DNA from: Desulfobacteraceae bacterium
GTDB lineage: Bacteria; Desulfobacterota; DSM-4660; Desulfatiglandales; Desulfatiglandaceae
Length of the DNA stretch: 5,843 nucleotides
Direction: 5' to 3'
Assembly (NCBI GenBank): GCA_020349865.1
Contig: CP070700.1
Span: 1,387,923 to 1,393,765, forward strand
Shown here: positions 5,295 to 5,843 of the stretch, piece by piece
Layout: every line of letters begins with the position of its first letter
Position numbering within the stretch: the first letter of the stretch is position 1
The notes under the pieces: model-generated
The model's input: only the letters and a program-made list of their open reading frames with translations
Told to the model about the DNA's origin: nothing
Databases searched by the model: none
Program-made: the position numbers and the translations under genes

Positions 5295-5843
5295 TTAGGG
5301 CATGATGGCGATCGCCCGACCCATCTGTCCGGATCCACCCTCGGTCTTGGGCGGCAGGAACATGAAGAAGGCACCGGTATTGGGGAGACCCCCGGTGTTC
5401 ATCGTCATCTCCGTGTAGATCATCCCCCTGCCCAGTCCCACCGTGTGAGTGGGGAGCCAATCTTCACCGCCCATGGAGGGGGTATCACAAACCAGGGACC
5501 TTACGCCCTTGTCCGCCAGGTACTTGACGCAATCGGGGCTCGGGGATGGCCAACCCTCGGCCTTGCCGGCCAGGACATCGGCCACACAGCGATTCCCCTC
5601 CGGGAAGGGCTTGTAGTATTTGTCGACGTAGCCGGTGCGGAGCAGCACCACATCACCAGCCTTGATGCGTCCGTGCGCGGACTCAAAGGCCTTGATGTGC
5701 TTTACCTCGATGGCCGGCCTCTTGCCCGGGCCAGCAGTTCCCGCCATCAAGCCTACATCCACCACCTTCAACGGCCCACAGAACTGCTCGATGGGGACCT
5801 TGTCGTTGGTGACGGCACTGCGGGCGGTCTTGCCGTACTTGGC
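5295..5843 (-). CDS. Cyclase-family hydrolase, C-terminal 182 residues (5' end outside window)
   Basis: The frame is open to the window edge, starting AKYGKTARSAVTND on the - strand; the TTG at 5771 is internal. The visible part matches the C-terminal two thirds of the intact cyclase in this window: HGRIKAGDVVLLRTGYVDKYY, matching HGRIERGDVVVFYTGYTDRYY, then GWPSPSPDCVKYLADKGV, CDTPSMG, and THTVGLGRGMIYTE with His133 and Glu145 spaced 12 apart as metal ligands. It ends GRAIAIMP before TAA 5297-5295. The N-terminal HxGTHxDxPxH site and any signal peptide would lie to the right of the window. Its sequence is visibly more GC-rich than the other two copies and the spacers, with many C/G third positions, so it may have arrived separately rather than by recent local duplication. 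Substrate unknown. Confidence 0.9.
   Translation of the reverse strand, partial: AKYGKTARSAVTNDKVPIEQFCGPLKVVDVGLMAGTAGPGKRPAIEVKHIKAFESAHGRIKAGDVVLLRTGYVDKYYKPFPEGNRCVADVLAGKAEGWPSPSPDCVKYLADKGVRSLVCDTPSMGGEDWLPTHTVGLGRGMIYTEMTMNTGGLPNTGAFFMFLPPKTEGGSGQMGRAIAIMP

Noticed and set aside
1..5843. CRISPR array, tRNA or rRNA genes, toxin-antitoxin pair, retron
   Set aside because: No regularly spaced repeats, no cloverleaf-like segments, no rRNA-like blocks, and no reverse transcriptase or small toxin pair could be recognised on either strand.

Overview
The window looks like a stretch of a mesophilic, moderate-GC chromosome, most likely from a Desulfobacterota (former deltaproteobacterial) sulfate reducer or syntroph. 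This is an inference from three things: the style of the PAS/HisKA kinase with stand-alone receiver proteins, the family of secreted cyclase-like hydrolases, and a decayed IS4/IS1634-like transposase. No rRNA or other taxonomic marker is present.

Layout. Positions 1-2377 (+ strand) hold a signalling cluster. It contains the C-terminal 268 residues of a sensor histidine kinase (1-807), a frameshifted relic of a receiver-domain gene that overlaps the kinase stop codon (797-975), and two intact single-domain response regulators (1021-1404 and 1859-2377). The regulators are separated by a 454-bp spacer with a strong GC-rich REP-like hairpin. Positions 2378-3160 are non-coding or decayed; the recognisable content is the C-terminal end of a transposase broken by two frame changes and an internal stop (2718-3063).

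From 3160 to the right edge the genes lie on the - strand. They form a series of three cyclase-family (PF04199: kynurenine formamidase / isatin hydrolase type) homologues. The first is an intact gene with a signal peptide (3232-4116). The second is a decapitated relic keeping only the last 72 codons (4603-4821). The third is a more GC-rich gene cut by the window end (5295-5843). Each has a hairpin or terminator just downstream, so they were probably separate transcription units rather than one operon. A strong terminator at 3160-3196 ends the - strand series where it converges on the + strand genes.

How it works together. The kinase would autophosphorylate on its H-box histidine and pass phosphate to receiver proteins. 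Neither intact regulator has a DNA-binding or enzymatic output domain, so output must come from protein-protein contact or a further phosphorelay step. The cyclase-family proteins are metal-dependent hydrolases; the intact one is predicted to be exported. Nothing in the sequence directly links the signalling cluster to the hydrolases. The most notable points are the amount of gene decay (three broken genes in 5.8 kb), the paralogue series, and an unidentified reading frame joined in frame to the middle relic. I see no convincing new defence or mobile system.
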